From the NCBI GenBank assembly GCA_937935245.1, contig CALGXX010000017.1:1-64000 (forward strand): a stretch of 64,000 nt of DNA. The letters run 5' to 3'. Positions 36,413 through 45,052 of this stretch are shown here, piece by piece. The position numbers were made by a program, and so were the translations under genes. Positions within the stretch are counted from its first letter, which is position 1, and each line of letters starts with the position of its first letter. Below the pieces are notes generated by a model. The model saw only the letters and a list, made by a program, of their open reading frames with translations, was not told where the DNA came from and ran no database searches. The stretch comes from an uncultured Candidatus Saccharibacteria bacterium (GTDB lineage Bacteria; Patescibacteriota; Saccharimonadia; Saccharimonadales; Saccharimonadaceae).

Positions 36413-36443
36413 GAATATCCTCCTCTTAGCAGGGAGGATATTC
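36413..36443 (+). terminator. Terminator of the ileS operon
   Basis: gaatatcctcc and ggaggatattc form a perfect 11-bp stem with a 9-nt loop. The T-run is poor, and the next promoter begins inside the 3' flank. Confidence 0.6.
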
Positions 36444-36445
36444 TA

Positions 36446-36474
36446 TTGACTTTTAACCGTACTTATGCTAATAT
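36446..36474 (+). promoter_or_regulatory. Promoter of the small 62-aa gene
   Basis: -35 TTGACT (36446-36451), 17-bp spacer, -10 TAATAT (36469-36474), preceded by TGC (extended -10). Confidence 0.6.
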
Positions 36475-36504
36475 ATCATTATTAATTGATAAAAATAAAA
36501 AGTT

Positions 36505-36693
36505 ATGCAAAATTTATTCAACAAATTATTTGGTAGTAAAGTAGGGTTTTCGCCAATTGATCCGCTGGCGGATGGGCTTGCTGAGGAAATTATTAAAGAG
36601 CAGCGGGAGCCGCAGGCAATTCGGCTAGACGCTGACGAAATAGAAAATATTCGCAAGTTTTGGTCTCGTGCGGATGGCAACTTTGATGATTGA
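36505..36693 (+). CDS. Small acidic protein of unknown function
   Basis: 62 aa. It starts NLFNKLFGSKVGFSP and continues into an acidic helical stretch (LADGLAEEIIKEQREPQ, LDADEIENIRKFWSRAD). No family is recognised. A good promoter precedes it, and it is followed by galU after 46 nt, with a TATAAT in between. The ATG has no obvious ribosome site, so the call rests on promoter and sequence character. Confidence 0.5.
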   Translation: MQNLFNKLFGSKVGFSPIDPLADGLAEEIIKEQREPQAIRLDADEIENIRKFWSRADGNFDD

Positions 36694-36739
36694 TGATGTA
36701 TAATTACTCTCGCAAAGAGCTGAAAATGTAGGAGGTGTT

Positions 36740-37567
36740 ATGATTACTAAAGCTATTATTCCGGTTGCGGGCTGGGGAACGCGAATGCTGCCGATTACCA
36801 AATCTATTGAAAAGTGTATGTTGCCGGTCGGTACTCGTCCAGTGATTGATTATATTGTACAAGATGTTGTGCGAGCGGGCGTGAAGGATATTTACTTTGT
36901 GGTTGGTGAACAAAGTACTCAAGTGCAGAGTTATTATCGATCGAATATTCAATTGAACGATTATTTGCGTCGAGCGGGCAAGCAGGATAAGCTTCCTCTG
37001 GTGGCTCCACTTCGCGATGTCCGAATACATTTTTTAACTCAGCCGGTAACTGGTGGTTACGGCACAAGCATTCCAGTTGGTTTGGCGAGTGAATTCATCG
37101 AACAGGGCGAGTCGGCCTTTGTGATTATGGGCGATCAATTCTTTTGGCGTGGCGACGGCGGTTCAAACGCGGCAGATTTGGCGGAGTTGGTGGAATCGCG
37201 CGGATTGTCGGCTGGGCTATTAGGAAATCCTGTCGAAGAGGAATTTATTCCGCAAACAGGGATTATTGAAACTGACGATCAGGGCAATTTTGTGCGAATA
37301 ATTGAAAAGCCAAAATTGGAAGAAGCTCCAAGCAACCTCAGCAACTCAAGTTTTTACGTCTTGAACAAAGAGATTTTCGAGTTGGCGCGAACTTTGCCGG
37401 CAAATCCTAAGAGAGGTGAATTTGAGCTAACGGACGCGATTAATGCGTACATCGATGGTGGCGGCGTGATTGTCGTTGGTGAGGCTAAGGGCGAATATAT
37501 GGAATGCGGCTCACCGAGCGGTTGGTTGAGGGCGAATAACGCTATGGCGAAAAACGCTACTTGCTAA
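36740..37567 (+). CDS. galU: UTP-glucose-1-phosphate uridylyltransferase-like protein
   Basis: 275 aa, nucleotidyltransferase making a sugar nucleotide (UDP-glucose) for surface glycans. The start AIIPVAGWGTRMLPITKSIEKCMLPV is the GalU signature, with the usual K in PITK and the Lys of EK(C)MLP. IMGDQFF, TGIIETDDQGNF and IIEKPKLEEAP fit the family. It is slightly shorter than E. coli GalU (302 aa). GGAGG precedes the ATG. It is the only sugar-nucleotide gene in the window. Confidence 0.88.
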   Translation: MITKAIIPVAGWGTRMLPITKSIEKCMLPVGTRPVIDYIVQDVVRAGVKDIYFVVGEQSTQVQSYYRSNIQLNDYLRRAGKQDKLPLVAPLRDVRIHFLTQPVTGGYGTSIPVGLASEFIEQGESAFVIMGDQFFWRGDGGSNAADLAELVESRGLSAGLLGNPVEEEFIPQTGIIETDDQGNFVRIIEKPKLEEAPSNLSNSSFYVLNKEIFELARTLPANPKRGEFELTDAINAYIDGGGVIVVGEAKGEYMECGSPSGWLRANNAMAKNATC

Positions 37568-37608
37568 CTTGACTATATCGATTTTTTGTGCTATTGTATA
37601 GTCTATAC

Positions 37609-38283
37609 ATGGAAAAACATCCAAAACAAACAACTATGAACGGAGCCGAAATTAAGAATCCTGGCGAAGTGTTGTCTGCGGAGGGTCTTAAGAATCTTGT
37701 AGCTGAGGTTGGCGTTGACGGCTCTACTCCAAAAGAGCGGGCAGATCAATTTAAGAATGTTAGCCTTGAGGATTTTACTGGGCTTATCGATAAGATTAAT
37801 AAGGGAGTTCAGGGGTCTGCTGATTCATTGATTTTAGAAGATGGCGTTATGAAAATAGGCGACAAGGAAACTATACCTGTTGAGTATCGCTATGAGGTGA
37901 TGAGCGAATTGATGAGATTGATAAAAGAATCTCCTGATAATGTTAATCCGGAGCGGCTTGGTGATGTGGCTGCACTTGGTATTGTGCTGCTTCATCCATT
38001 TCAGGATGGAAATGGCAGGACGGCTCGAATTGTAGGTTCCATATTCCATGAGGAATATGATGATGGATGGGAGAATAATTACGGTATAGTTTCTGAATCT
38101 CGAGATATCGCAAGGGAGCGTGGCGGCTTTATAATTAATGGCTATATTCCATATCTGCCCGAAGGTAAATCTCAGTCAAATCCAGAAGATGTCATTGCGT
38201 ATTTAGAAAGCCTGCTGTCGTCTGAGCATAAAGATGACAGGTTGTATACTGGACCTTTTGGTCAGGCGCCACTTTATAAGTAA
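37609..38283 (+). CDS. Fic-domain protein (probable AMP-transferase)
   Basis: 224 aa. Residues 129-140 read HPFQDGNGRTAR, the full Fic active motif (catalytic His, acidic metal residue, GNGR phosphate loop, final Arg). Fic enzymes usually attach AMP to hydroxyls of target proteins. No inhibitory (S/T)xxxE(G/N) helix is evident, and no antitoxin gene is adjacent, so activity would have to be controlled otherwise. No signal peptide is seen. A TATAGT lies 6 nt before ATG 37609 (leaderless), which favours it over an upstream start at 37588. Confidence 0.85.
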   Translation: MEKHPKQTTMNGAEIKNPGEVLSAEGLKNLVAEVGVDGSTPKERADQFKNVSLEDFTGLIDKINKGVQGSADSLILEDGVMKIGDKETIPVEYRYEVMSELMRLIKESPDNVNPERLGDVAALGIVLLHPFQDGNGRTARIVGSIFHEEYDDGWENNYGIVSESRDIARERGGFIINGYIPYLPEGKSQSNPEDVIAYLESLLSSEHKDDRLYTGPFGQAPLYK

Positions 38284-38363
38284 TTGCTACTGATGCGTAC
38301 TTGATTTTATCGCTAGTTTTTGATAGAATTATTAGAGTTAATTCATAATAATTAAGGAACGAA

Positions 38364-38669
38364 ATGAAAGCAGTCGTAAAAATCTCTGGCAAACAATATC
38401 TTGTCAGCGAAAAAGAGTCCCTCTTGGTGGATCTCCTCCCTGAAGGCACAAAAGAACTCACTCTCGACGCACTTTTAGTGATTGATGGTGATAAAATCAA
38501 GGTTGGTACGCCAATCGTAAAAGGATCTAGCGTTAAAGCTAAGGTCGTAGAAGTGGAAGTTAAGGGTGATAAGCTTCGCGTCATCCGCTACAAGAGTAAG
38601 AAGCGTGTACATAAAGAAACTGGTCATCGCCAGAAGTACACGAAGATTGAAATTACGTCAATCAAATAA
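38364..38669 (+). CDS. rplU: 50S ribosomal protein bL21
   Basis: 101 aa. The start KAVVKISGKQYLVSEKESLLVD and the C-terminal KSKKRVHKETGHRQKYTKIEI are the bL21 hallmarks. Usually rpmA (bL27) follows; here a terminator follows at once, so the pair is split. AAGGAA precedes the ATG. Confidence 0.92.
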   Translation: MKAVVKISGKQYLVSEKESLLVDLLPEGTKELTLDALLVIDGDKIKVGTPIVKGSSVKAKVVEVEVKGDKLRVIRYKSKKRVHKETGHRQKYTKIEITSIK

Positions 38670-38678
38670 TCTGAAGAG

Positions 38679-38707
38679 CCGCTTTCGTAAAGGAAGCGGT
38701 TTTTTGA
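38679..38707 (+). terminator. Terminator of rplU
   Basis: ccgctttc (38679-38686) pairs with ggaagcgg (38692-38699), one G-U, loop 5 nt, then a run of six T residues. Confidence 0.85.
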
Positions 38708-38764
38708 TGTCTGTTATTTATGTTCTGCTCATGCTATAATTAAGGCAGGTAAAAAGGGGAACGA

Positions 38765-39529
38765 ATGACAAAAATCATTGCGGTGACAAATCAAAAAGGT
38801 GGCGTCGGCAAAACAACGACGTCAATTAACGTGGCGTATTTTTTGGCAAAAGCTGGCAAGAAAACATTGTTGGTGGATTTTGATCCGCAGGGCAATGCCA
38901 CCAGTGGACTTGGAATAGATAAGCAGAATTTGGGCGCAACAATATCAGAGGTGATTATGCGACAAATTGACCTGGCTAATATCATATTGCCAACGGAATA
39001 TAAAAACTTATCAATCGCTCCAGCTACACCTCATTTGGCGAATACGGAAGTGGAGTTGGCGCAGGCGCAGGGAAGGTTTGTTCGCTTGCGAGAGGCTTTG
39101 CAGAAGGCGACGGATTACGACTATATTATTATCGATAGCCCGCCGAGCTTGAGCTTGTTGACGGTCAACGGTATGATTGCCGCTAATTATGTATTGCTTC
39201 CAGTTCAGGCAGAATTTTACGCATTGGAAGGATTGGGGCAGCTTTTGGAAAGTATGAAATTGATAAAGAAGGGTCTCAATCCACCTCTGGAATTATTGGG
39301 TGTTTTGCTGACGATGATGGACTCCAGGACTACATTATCTGGGCAAGTTCATGCTGAGGTTAAAAAGTATTTTCCAGATAAGATTTTCAAGAATAGCATT
39401 CCGCGAAATATTCGCTTGGCTGAAGCCCCTAGTCATGGCGCGCCAGTTGGGGCGTACGATCGTTTTTCAAAAGGCTCTCGGGCTTATAAGGCGCTAACGA
39501 AAGAAATTATAGAGAGGGTGGAGCGATGA
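38765..39529 (+). CDS. parA: Chromosome partitioning ATPase ParA/Soj
   Basis: 254 aa. Deviant Walker A KGGVGKTTT at residues 11-19 with the signature lysine, Walker A' LVDFDPQGNAT, and Walker B IIIDSPPSLSLL. It has no N-terminal HTH, so it is the chromosomal Soj type. AAAGGGG precedes the ATG and TATAAT lies about 24 nt upstream. It overlaps parB by ATGA. No parS or origin was seen nearby. Confidence 0.94.
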   Translation: MTKIIAVTNQKGGVGKTTTSINVAYFLAKAGKKTLLVDFDPQGNATSGLGIDKQNLGATISEVIMRQIDLANIILPTEYKNLSIAPATPHLANTEVELAQAQGRFVRLREALQKATDYDYIIIDSPPSLSLLTVNGMIAANYVLLPVQAEFYALEGLGQLLESMKLIKKGLNPPLELLGVLLTMMDSRTTLSGQVHAEVKKYFPDKIFKNSIPRNIRLAEAPSHGAPVGAYDRFSKGSRAYKALTKEIIERVER

Positions 39530-40404
39530 AAAAAGGTTTAGGCAGAGGTTTTGGGTCATTGATTCCAACCAATTTGATTGATGAAACGTTCGATCCGACA
39601 GCACAACAGGATGTAAAAGTTTCTCATTTGAGAGATATTGCTATTGACCAAGTCGTCCCAGATCCAGATCAGCCGCGTCGCTTTTTTGATGAGAATGCTT
39701 TGAATGAGTTGACGGAATCGGTGCGCGAGCATGGTGTGGTTCAGCCGATTGTTGTGACGCCAAAAGGCGATAAATATCTGATCGTGGCGGGTGAGCGACG
39801 TTGGCGTGCGGCGAATAGGGCGAATTTAACAGAGGTGCCGTGTATTGTCAGGAGTATGAGCGACCAAAATCGCTTGGAGACTTCTTTGATTGAAAACTTG
39901 CAACGACATGATTTGAATGCGCTTGAAACTGCGACTGCTTATCAGAAATTGCGCGACCAATTCAATATGACGCTGGAGGAAATTGGCAAGCGTTTGGGTG
40001 GCAAATCTATAAGTGCGGTCAGTAATACGTTGAGGCTACTGAAATTACCGAAGTCTGTGCAGCAGGCGTTGTTTGAGGGGCGATTAAATGAAGGGCAGGC
40101 AAGGCCTCTAATCGGTTTGCCTGATGATGCCGCGGAAGATATTATGGAGCGGGCTATTCGCGAGGAGTGGTCAGCGCGACGGATTGAGCAGGTTGTTACT
40201 TTGTGGAAGCAGGCGAAGGCTAATCCAATCGAGAATAAACGTCGCCCGGCAGATATGCCGCACGCAGATGCTGTTGAAAGTCTTTCAAAGCGATTCGGCA
40301 CAGGTGTGAAAATTCGTACAAACGGCCGTGGAGCTGGTCAGATTAGTATCAAGTTTAAAGATAATCTTGAATTTGAACGAATAAGAGAATTGCTCGAAAA
40401 GTAA
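39526..40404 (+). CDS. parB: Chromosome partitioning protein ParB/Spo0J
   Basis: 292 aa, CTP-dependent clamp that loads at parS. The N-terminus KKGLGRGFGSLIP is the ParA-stimulating peptide. VVPDPDQPRRFFDENAL and GERRWRAANRA form the CTP-binding domain. A helix-turn-helix follows (LEEIGKRLGGKSISAVSNTLRLL). The C-terminal dimer domain ends FERIRELLEK. Translationally coupled to parA. Confidence 0.94.
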   Translation: MKKGLGRGFGSLIPTNLIDETFDPTAQQDVKVSHLRDIAIDQVVPDPDQPRRFFDENALNELTESVREHGVVQPIVVTPKGDKYLIVAGERRWRAANRANLTEVPCIVRSMSDQNRLETSLIENLQRHDLNALETATAYQKLRDQFNMTLEEIGKRLGGKSISAVSNTLRLLKLPKSVQQALFEGRLNEGQARPLIGLPDDAAEDIMERAIREEWSARRIEQVVTLWKQAKANPIENKRRPADMPHADAVESLSKRFGTGVKIRTNGRGAGQISIKFKDNLEFERIRELLEK

Positions 40405-40410
40405 TTTTTA

Positions 40411-41016
40411 TTAGAACGAGCGAATTTTATTGAATGGGAATATTCGTAGGCTAACTGGTCCGACGATGTCATAAAGGGGGATCGGTCCCATGCAGTTTCG
40501 AGAGTCGCAAGAATAGCTTCCTTGGCGGTGATCGCCCATAACGAATATTGTGCCTTCTGGTACGGTCGTATCGACATCTCCAGAAGTAGGCTGTCCTGGT
40601 TCATTTTTATTGACTGAGGTGTCAGGGTTAAATCCGTCGGGATTTTCTGTATTGTAAACAGTTACGGTGCCGTTTTTTACAGTAACTCGCTCGCCAGCAA
40701 AGGCGATTACACGCTTAACAATATATTCGTCTTTGCCTGTTGAGGCGTTAAAATTCGGATTCTTAAACACAATTACTTGTCCGCGCTTTGGGATGTAATT
40801 TTTATTTTGCAATTTTGAACCAGTGACGGGCAATCGATTGACGATCAGGCGATCACCGGTGTACATCGTCGTTTCCATACTGGCGCCTTCAACATTGAAA
40901 GTTTGAAATACAAAAGTGTTCAATAAAAGTGTACCAATCACCACGCCAACAACGAAAATGACCATTCCCAGGCCATCTTGTAATTTCGGATGACGATCCA
41001 TAAAAGTAGCGTCCAT
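40411..41016 (-). CDS. lepB: Signal peptidase I
   Basis: 201 aa, removes signal peptides at the outer membrane face. One N-terminal membrane helix (about 16-35), catalytic Ser46 in EGASMETT, catalytic Lys101 in KRVIAFAGERV, and the GDHR box (FVMGDHRQGSYSCDSR). A two-cysteine insertion (SCDSRNC) is a local oddity. A minus-strand TATAAT is 7 nt before ATG 41016, so longer in-frame starts are rejected. It is convergent with parB. Confidence 0.93.
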   Translation of the reverse strand: MDATFMDRHPKLQDGLGMVIFVVGVVIGTLLLNTFVFQTFNVEGASMETTMYTGDRLIVNRLPVTGSKLQNKNYIPKRGQVIVFKNPNFNASTGKDEYIVKRVIAFAGERVTVKNGTVTVYNTENPDGFNPDTSVNKNEPGQPTSGDVDTTVPEGTIFVMGDHRQGSYSCDSRNCMGPIPLYDIVGPVSLRIFPFNKIRSF

Positions 41017-41057
41017 TGTTTCAATTATAAGCGTTTTGTGTGTTATAATCAATAGAT

Positions 41058-42701
41058 ATGAAACCACGCAAACAGTCGATGGACGGATTTGTCGCCAAGC
41101 GACCACAGCGAACTTCGTTGGGGGAAATTACTAGCAAAAAAACGACTACGCTCGGGCATCCTCGTAGTAACGAAGATAGTCCGCAAGTGTCGAATAATGC
41201 GACAAGGAATATTCAGCAACCAACTTCTGCTAATAAATTAAAGCAGAATATTAGCGAATCGTTGGCGGCAATTGATGAAAATACCAAGCCTTCTCATCGG
41301 CAGGAGCGCAAACAGAAGCGTAAGAAAAAGTTAATTACCAGGATTATTCTTGCGATTATCGGAATTATTATTGCAATTGTGGCAGGTTGGCTGCTATTAA
41401 AATTATGGCAGACGATGAACTCGGTGTTTCATAATGGTGGAATCTTAGGGCTATTTTCACAGCAGAAGCTGAAAGAGGATGCTTATGGCCGAAGCAATGT
41501 GCTGATTTTAGGTACAACGGATGACGATCCGGACCATCCAGGTGCGACATTGACCGACTCGATGATGATTCTTAGCGTCAATCAGACAAAGAAGGATGCA
41601 TATATGTTTAGCATTCCGCGTGACTTGTATGTAAAATTTGGCATGGCATGTAATTCTGGCTACGCTGGTAAAATCAATGAATATTTTGGCTGCGTGAATA
41701 ACGGAGATAGCGCACAGGCAGAAGCTGAACGAATGGACAAGACTAAGAAATTTATCGGCGATATATTCGGTATGGATATTCAATACGTGGCGCATATTAA
41801 TACTGCGGTGATTCGTGATGCTGTCAATGCGGTCGGCGGAGTTACTGTTGACGTACAGAGTCGTGATCCGCGGGGAATCCTTGATCCAAGCATGGACTGG
41901 ATGTGCCGAGCGAAGGAATTGAACTATCAGCAACGTCGCGAACGATGTCCAACGGGTCACTATATGCAATTAACTAACGGTAAGCATGAAATGGACGGCG
42001 AAAAAGCGATGTGGTTCTCTCGAGCGCGTGGTTTGGTGGCGCCAACTTACGGATTGGAACAATCTAACTTTGACCGAGAGAAAAACCAGCAATTGGTACT
42101 TATGGCTTTGAAAAACAAAGCTACTTCCACGGGAACGCTGACTGATTTTGGTAAGGTGACGTCTCTGATGGATGCCATGGGCAAAAACTTGCGCACAAAC
42201 ATCGACACGAAAGAAATTCGCACAATTATGAACCTTGGCTCGGAAATAAAAGAATCTGATATTCACAGATTGAGTTTTGTGGAGGAAGGTAACGTACTTA
42301 TGACTACTGGCACGGCGGGTGGCGCAAGCATAGTCCAGCCGGCTGCGGGATTGTATGATTATGACGACATCCGCGCTTATATAAAATCTGAGATTTACGC
42401 AACGCCATTATCTAAGGAAAAAGCCACAGTTGCTGTGTTGAATGGTTCCGGCGTGGCTGGTGCAGCACAGAAAGAAGCGGACAAATTGACAGAATTAGGA
42501 ATGAAAGTTGTTCATGTTGGCAATGTTCCAGGTGGTGAGAAAGTAGCAAAAACCCAAGTTTATCAATTGCCAGCTGGTAAAGAAAAAACCGCTACAAAAG
42601 ATAAATTTAAGGAGTTGTACGGCTCGGTTTCATCAGATTCCTCGAAGTATAATTTGAATGTTGACGCACAATTTATCGTTGTTGTGGGAACTGGCTCATA
42701 A
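41058..42701 (+). CDS. LytR-CpsA-Psr family protein with LytR_C domain
   Basis: 547 aa. A basic cytoplasmic N-terminus (to about 90), a membrane helix (IILAIIGIIIAIVAGWLLL), then the LCP domain: VLILGTTDDD, TLTDSMMILSVN, FSIPRDLYV, VGGVTVDV and GEKAMWFSRAR. The last ~90 residues (VAVLNGSGVAGAAQKEADKL) are LytR_C. LCP enzymes attach anionic glycopolymers to peptidoglycan. A cysteine cluster around the middle (CNSGY, FGCVN, CRAKE, CPTG) may form disulfides, in keeping with the VKOR in this window. TATAAT lies 8 nt before the ATG, back to back with lepB. Confidence 0.9.
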   Translation: MKPRKQSMDGFVAKRPQRTSLGEITSKKTTTLGHPRSNEDSPQVSNNATRNIQQPTSANKLKQNISESLAAIDENTKPSHRQERKQKRKKKLITRIILAIIGIIIAIVAGWLLLKLWQTMNSVFHNGGILGLFSQQKLKEDAYGRSNVLILGTTDDDPDHPGATLTDSMMILSVNQTKKDAYMFSIPRDLYVKFGMACNSGYAGKINEYFGCVNNGDSAQAEAERMDKTKKFIGDIFGMDIQYVAHINTAVIRDAVNAVGGVTVDVQSRDPRGILDPSMDWMCRAKELNYQQRRERCPTGHYMQLTNGKHEMDGEKAMWFSRARGLVAPTYGLEQSNFDREKNQQLVLMALKNKATSTGTLTDFGKVTSLMDAMGKNLRTNIDTKEIRTIMNLGSEIKESDIHRLSFVEEGNVLMTTGTAGGASIVQPAAGLYDYDDIRAYIKSEIYATPLSKEKATVAVLNGSGVAGAAQKEADKLTELGMKVVHVGNVPGGEKVAKTQVYQLPAGKEKTATKDKFKELYGSVSSDSSKYNLNVDAQFIVVVGTGS

Positions 42702-42722
42702 TTTGGTATAATAGAGTAAGTT

Positions 42723-43487
42723 ATGGAGTTACTGAAAACTGTTAAGCGAAGAACGTTTTGGAGCGAATTAGTTTACTATGTCTTAAATATTGGCTTGGCG
42801 GCGGCATTACTTGTTATTGCTCAAGCGTTTCAGACTCCGTTTCCAGCGTTAGCGCTTGTCGTGCTGAGTAAATGGCGCATAATTGCTGTTCGTCCGCGTT
42901 TTTGGTGGGCGAACATCCAGGCTAACTTGGTTGACTTAACGGTCGGAATTGGCGTTGTTGGTTTGATGTATCTACCTACGTCAGTGTTTTATTTCCGCGT
43001 AGCTTTGGCTGTATTGTATGCGATTTGGCTAGTCGTGATTAAGCCGATGTCTAAGCGCTGGCAGGTCGCCATGCAGTCGTTGATCGCTATTTTCGTCGGC
43101 GTAACTGCGCTGATGGTGGTGTCGTACGAGTGGCCAGTTTCTGTGGTTGTTATTCTGATGTTCTTGATCGGCTATAGTTCTGCGCGCCATTTCCTGCACA
43201 GTTATGACGAAGAACAAACGGTTTTACTTTCGGCAATCTGGGGACTCGTCTTTGCTGAGCTGGGTTGGCTGTCGTATTATTGGACTTACAGTTACGGAAA
43301 GTCATTATTTGGCGGCGTTTCACAGGTTACGATAATCTTATTGCTATTCTCGCTTGTAGCCAGTAAAGCTTACCAATCTTACAACAAGCACAAAGCTATT
43401 CGATTTTCAGACATATCCGCTCCGGTGATTCTTACAATCGGAATTATCTTAGTGATGCTAGTGTTCTTAAATTCTGTAGTAATTTAA
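42723..43487 (+). CDS. Multi-pass membrane protein of unknown function
   Basis: 254 aa with about seven or eight hydrophobic helices and few charges between them. No catalytic motif and no recognised family. It follows the LCP gene by 21 nt with a TATAAT in the gap, so it may be made both with it and alone. Its end overlaps the convergent prmC by 4 nt. Confidence 0.75.
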   Translation: MELLKTVKRRTFWSELVYYVLNIGLAAALLVIAQAFQTPFPALALVVLSKWRIIAVRPRFWWANIQANLVDLTVGIGVVGLMYLPTSVFYFRVALAVLYAIWLVVIKPMSKRWQVAMQSLIAIFVGVTALMVVSYEWPVSVVVILMFLIGYSSARHFLHSYDEEQTVLLSAIWGLVFAELGWLSYYWTYSYGKSLFGGVSQVTIILLLFSLVASKAYQSYNKHKAIRFSDISAPVILTIGIILVMLVFLNSVVI

Positions 43488-44308
43488 TCTTTATCGCCAG
43501 TGAAACGTAGGACCAGGATGTAATCGAGAGCTCTCTCTTTTACAAAACCATTTTTCACGGCTTCGTCAATTATTCTATTGTGCTGCTGGGGGTCCGCCTC
43601 GATAAATAGTAAGCCTTCTGAGGTGAGACATCGTGGTGCTTGCGAGATCAATTGCAATATCAATTTCAGCCCTTCGTCTTCGGCAAAAAGCGCAATATCT
43701 GGCTCGTATTGAAGTTCTGGCGACACATCCCAATTTTTGTCAACGTAAGGCAAATTGGCAAATATATAGTCGACTGGTTTGAGCTGACCATTAAGTAATG
43801 ATTGCTGTTGAATATGGACGTCCGCATTTAAGGCGTTCGCATTTTTCTCTGCGATATTTAAGGCTGGTTTGCTAATATCGGATAAAATTACTGACAAGTT
43901 GCTTCTCTCTAATTTGGCAGTAATTCCCAGACAGCCAGACCCTGTGCCAACGTCAATTAAAACTTTTTCGGCAATTTCACTGGCGGTCAGTTCTAAGAAT
44001 AATGAAATTAGATCTTCGGATTCGGGGCGGGGAATTAAAACAGAGGGAGATACAGTGAATTTACGCCCGTAAAATTCTTTATAGCCCAGAATGTAGGCGA
44101 TTGGCACGCGGTCTAATCTCAGATCTAGTCTGGCATTTGCGATGTCAAATCTCCTGGGGTCAATTTCTTCGTCCAGGTGAGCGTGTAGGTAAGTGCGGTT
44201 TTTTCGTAAAGTGTTGGCTAATATCAATTCGGCGTCCAATCTGGCGGACGGGATGTTTGCCGTTTTTAAGGATTTTGTGGCAATTTTTAGCCAGTCAGAG
44301 ATAATCAT
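43484..44308 (-). CDS. prmC: Release factor glutamine methyltransferase
   Basis: 274 aa. It methylates the GGQ glutamine of release factors. SAM motif I is VLIDVGTGSGCLGI; the substrate motif, usually NPPY, is NLPYV; the helical N-terminal domain ends LGYKEFYGRKFTVSPSVLIPRPESE, the family hallmark. TATAAT is 7 nt before the ATG (leaderless). Its substrate prfA is close by but not in the same operon. Confidence 0.92.
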   Translation of the reverse strand: MIISDWLKIATKSLKTANIPSARLDAELILANTLRKNRTYLHAHLDEEIDPRRFDIANARLDLRLDRVPIAYILGYKEFYGRKFTVSPSVLIPRPESEDLISLFLELTASEIAEKVLIDVGTGSGCLGITAKLERSNLSVILSDISKPALNIAEKNANALNADVHIQQQSLLNGQLKPVDYIFANLPYVDKNWDVSPELQYEPDIALFAEDEGLKLILQLISQAPRCLTSEGLLFIEADPQQHNRIIDEAVKNGFVKERALDYILVLRFTGDKD

Positions 44309-44385
44309 ATAGCTAATTATAACATATATCTATGGAATGTAAAAAGTAAAATGCTTGCAAAAACTGAGAAAAATGGTAAAAAGTA

Positions 44386-44416
44386 TTGACAAATCAAGAG
44401 AGAGAGAGAGTATTAT
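44386..44416 (+). promoter_or_regulatory. Promoter with GA-repeat spacer (19 bp)
   Basis: -35 TTGACA (44386-44391), spacer aatcaa plus 13 nt of alternating GA, -10 TATTAT (44411-44416). The spacer is 19 bp, longer than optimal. The promoter at 47293 is nearly identical but has one GA unit less (17 bp). Slippage in the repeat would change the promoter strength. Confidence 0.75.
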
Positions 44417-44452
44417 AGGCTTCATATCATTAGCGAAAGGAATGAATATATA

Positions 44453-45052
44453 ATGGAATTGCCAAATAATACGCACAGTAGCGAAGCCGCAAAGCAAATG
44501 GAGTTTGCGGCAGAAGGATTTAATCCTAATCTGACTACTGAAGAAAAAATACGGGCGGCAGTAGAATTTGATGATCTGGTTCAATCGACATTGCTTAGAT
44601 TCGCGGGAGACGCGAAAACTTATGACCATACTGTACTAGAAGATCGAGTAGAGTCGATTATTCCTTTAGAAATTCCTCAAGAAGACGGATCTTATGTATT
44701 GATCAGTGTGGAGTCCGCTCTGCTTGATAATGGATATAAAAAACGATCCGTACGAATTACGGAATCGGATGGGAGAGATAAAGAGACGCATCATTATTAT
44801 ATAGAAGATGATCAGGTTTTGAGGTACGATAACAATCTTGCTGAGCGGCCGAGAGAATTGAAGGGAGCGCTGCGCCCCGAAGAAAGTATCAGTATTGAGG
44901 GCATAAAGCGTATGATCGATGAGTGTAAAAATGAAATAGAGAATGATAAATTAGAGCAACAAATGGGGCTGAATCGTCAACCAGTCGGTGTGGACGAAAT
45001 AAGTAAGTTGGCAAAACTATTGGAGTCTGCTGAGCCGCGTAAGCCGTACTAG
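44453..45052 (+). CDS. Unknown acidic protein with GA-repeat promoter
   Basis: 199 aa, soluble, no signal peptide. A helical start ([21 protein letters not shown]), a beta-rich middle ([45 protein letters not shown]) and an acidic helical end. No family recognised. CGAAAGGA lies 11 nt before the ATG. The promoter and start region resemble those of the gene at 47360. Its 3' end overlaps the convergent prfA by 4 nt. Confidence 0.75.
   Translation: MELPNNTHSSEAAKQMEFAAEGFNPNLTTEEKIRAAVEFDDLVQSTLLRFAGDAKTYDHTVLEDRVESIIPLEIPQEDGSYVLISVESALLDNGYKKRSVRITESDGRDKETHHYYIEDDQVLRYDNNLAERPRELKGALRPEESISIEGIKRMIDECKNEIENDKLEQQMGLNRQPVGVDEISKLAKLLESAEPRKPY

Noticed and set aside
38700..40404. Replication origin or parS next to parAB
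   Set aside because: No palindrome like the 16-bp parS consensus, no DnaA boxes in clusters and no dnaA or dnaN; recF also lacks those neighbours.
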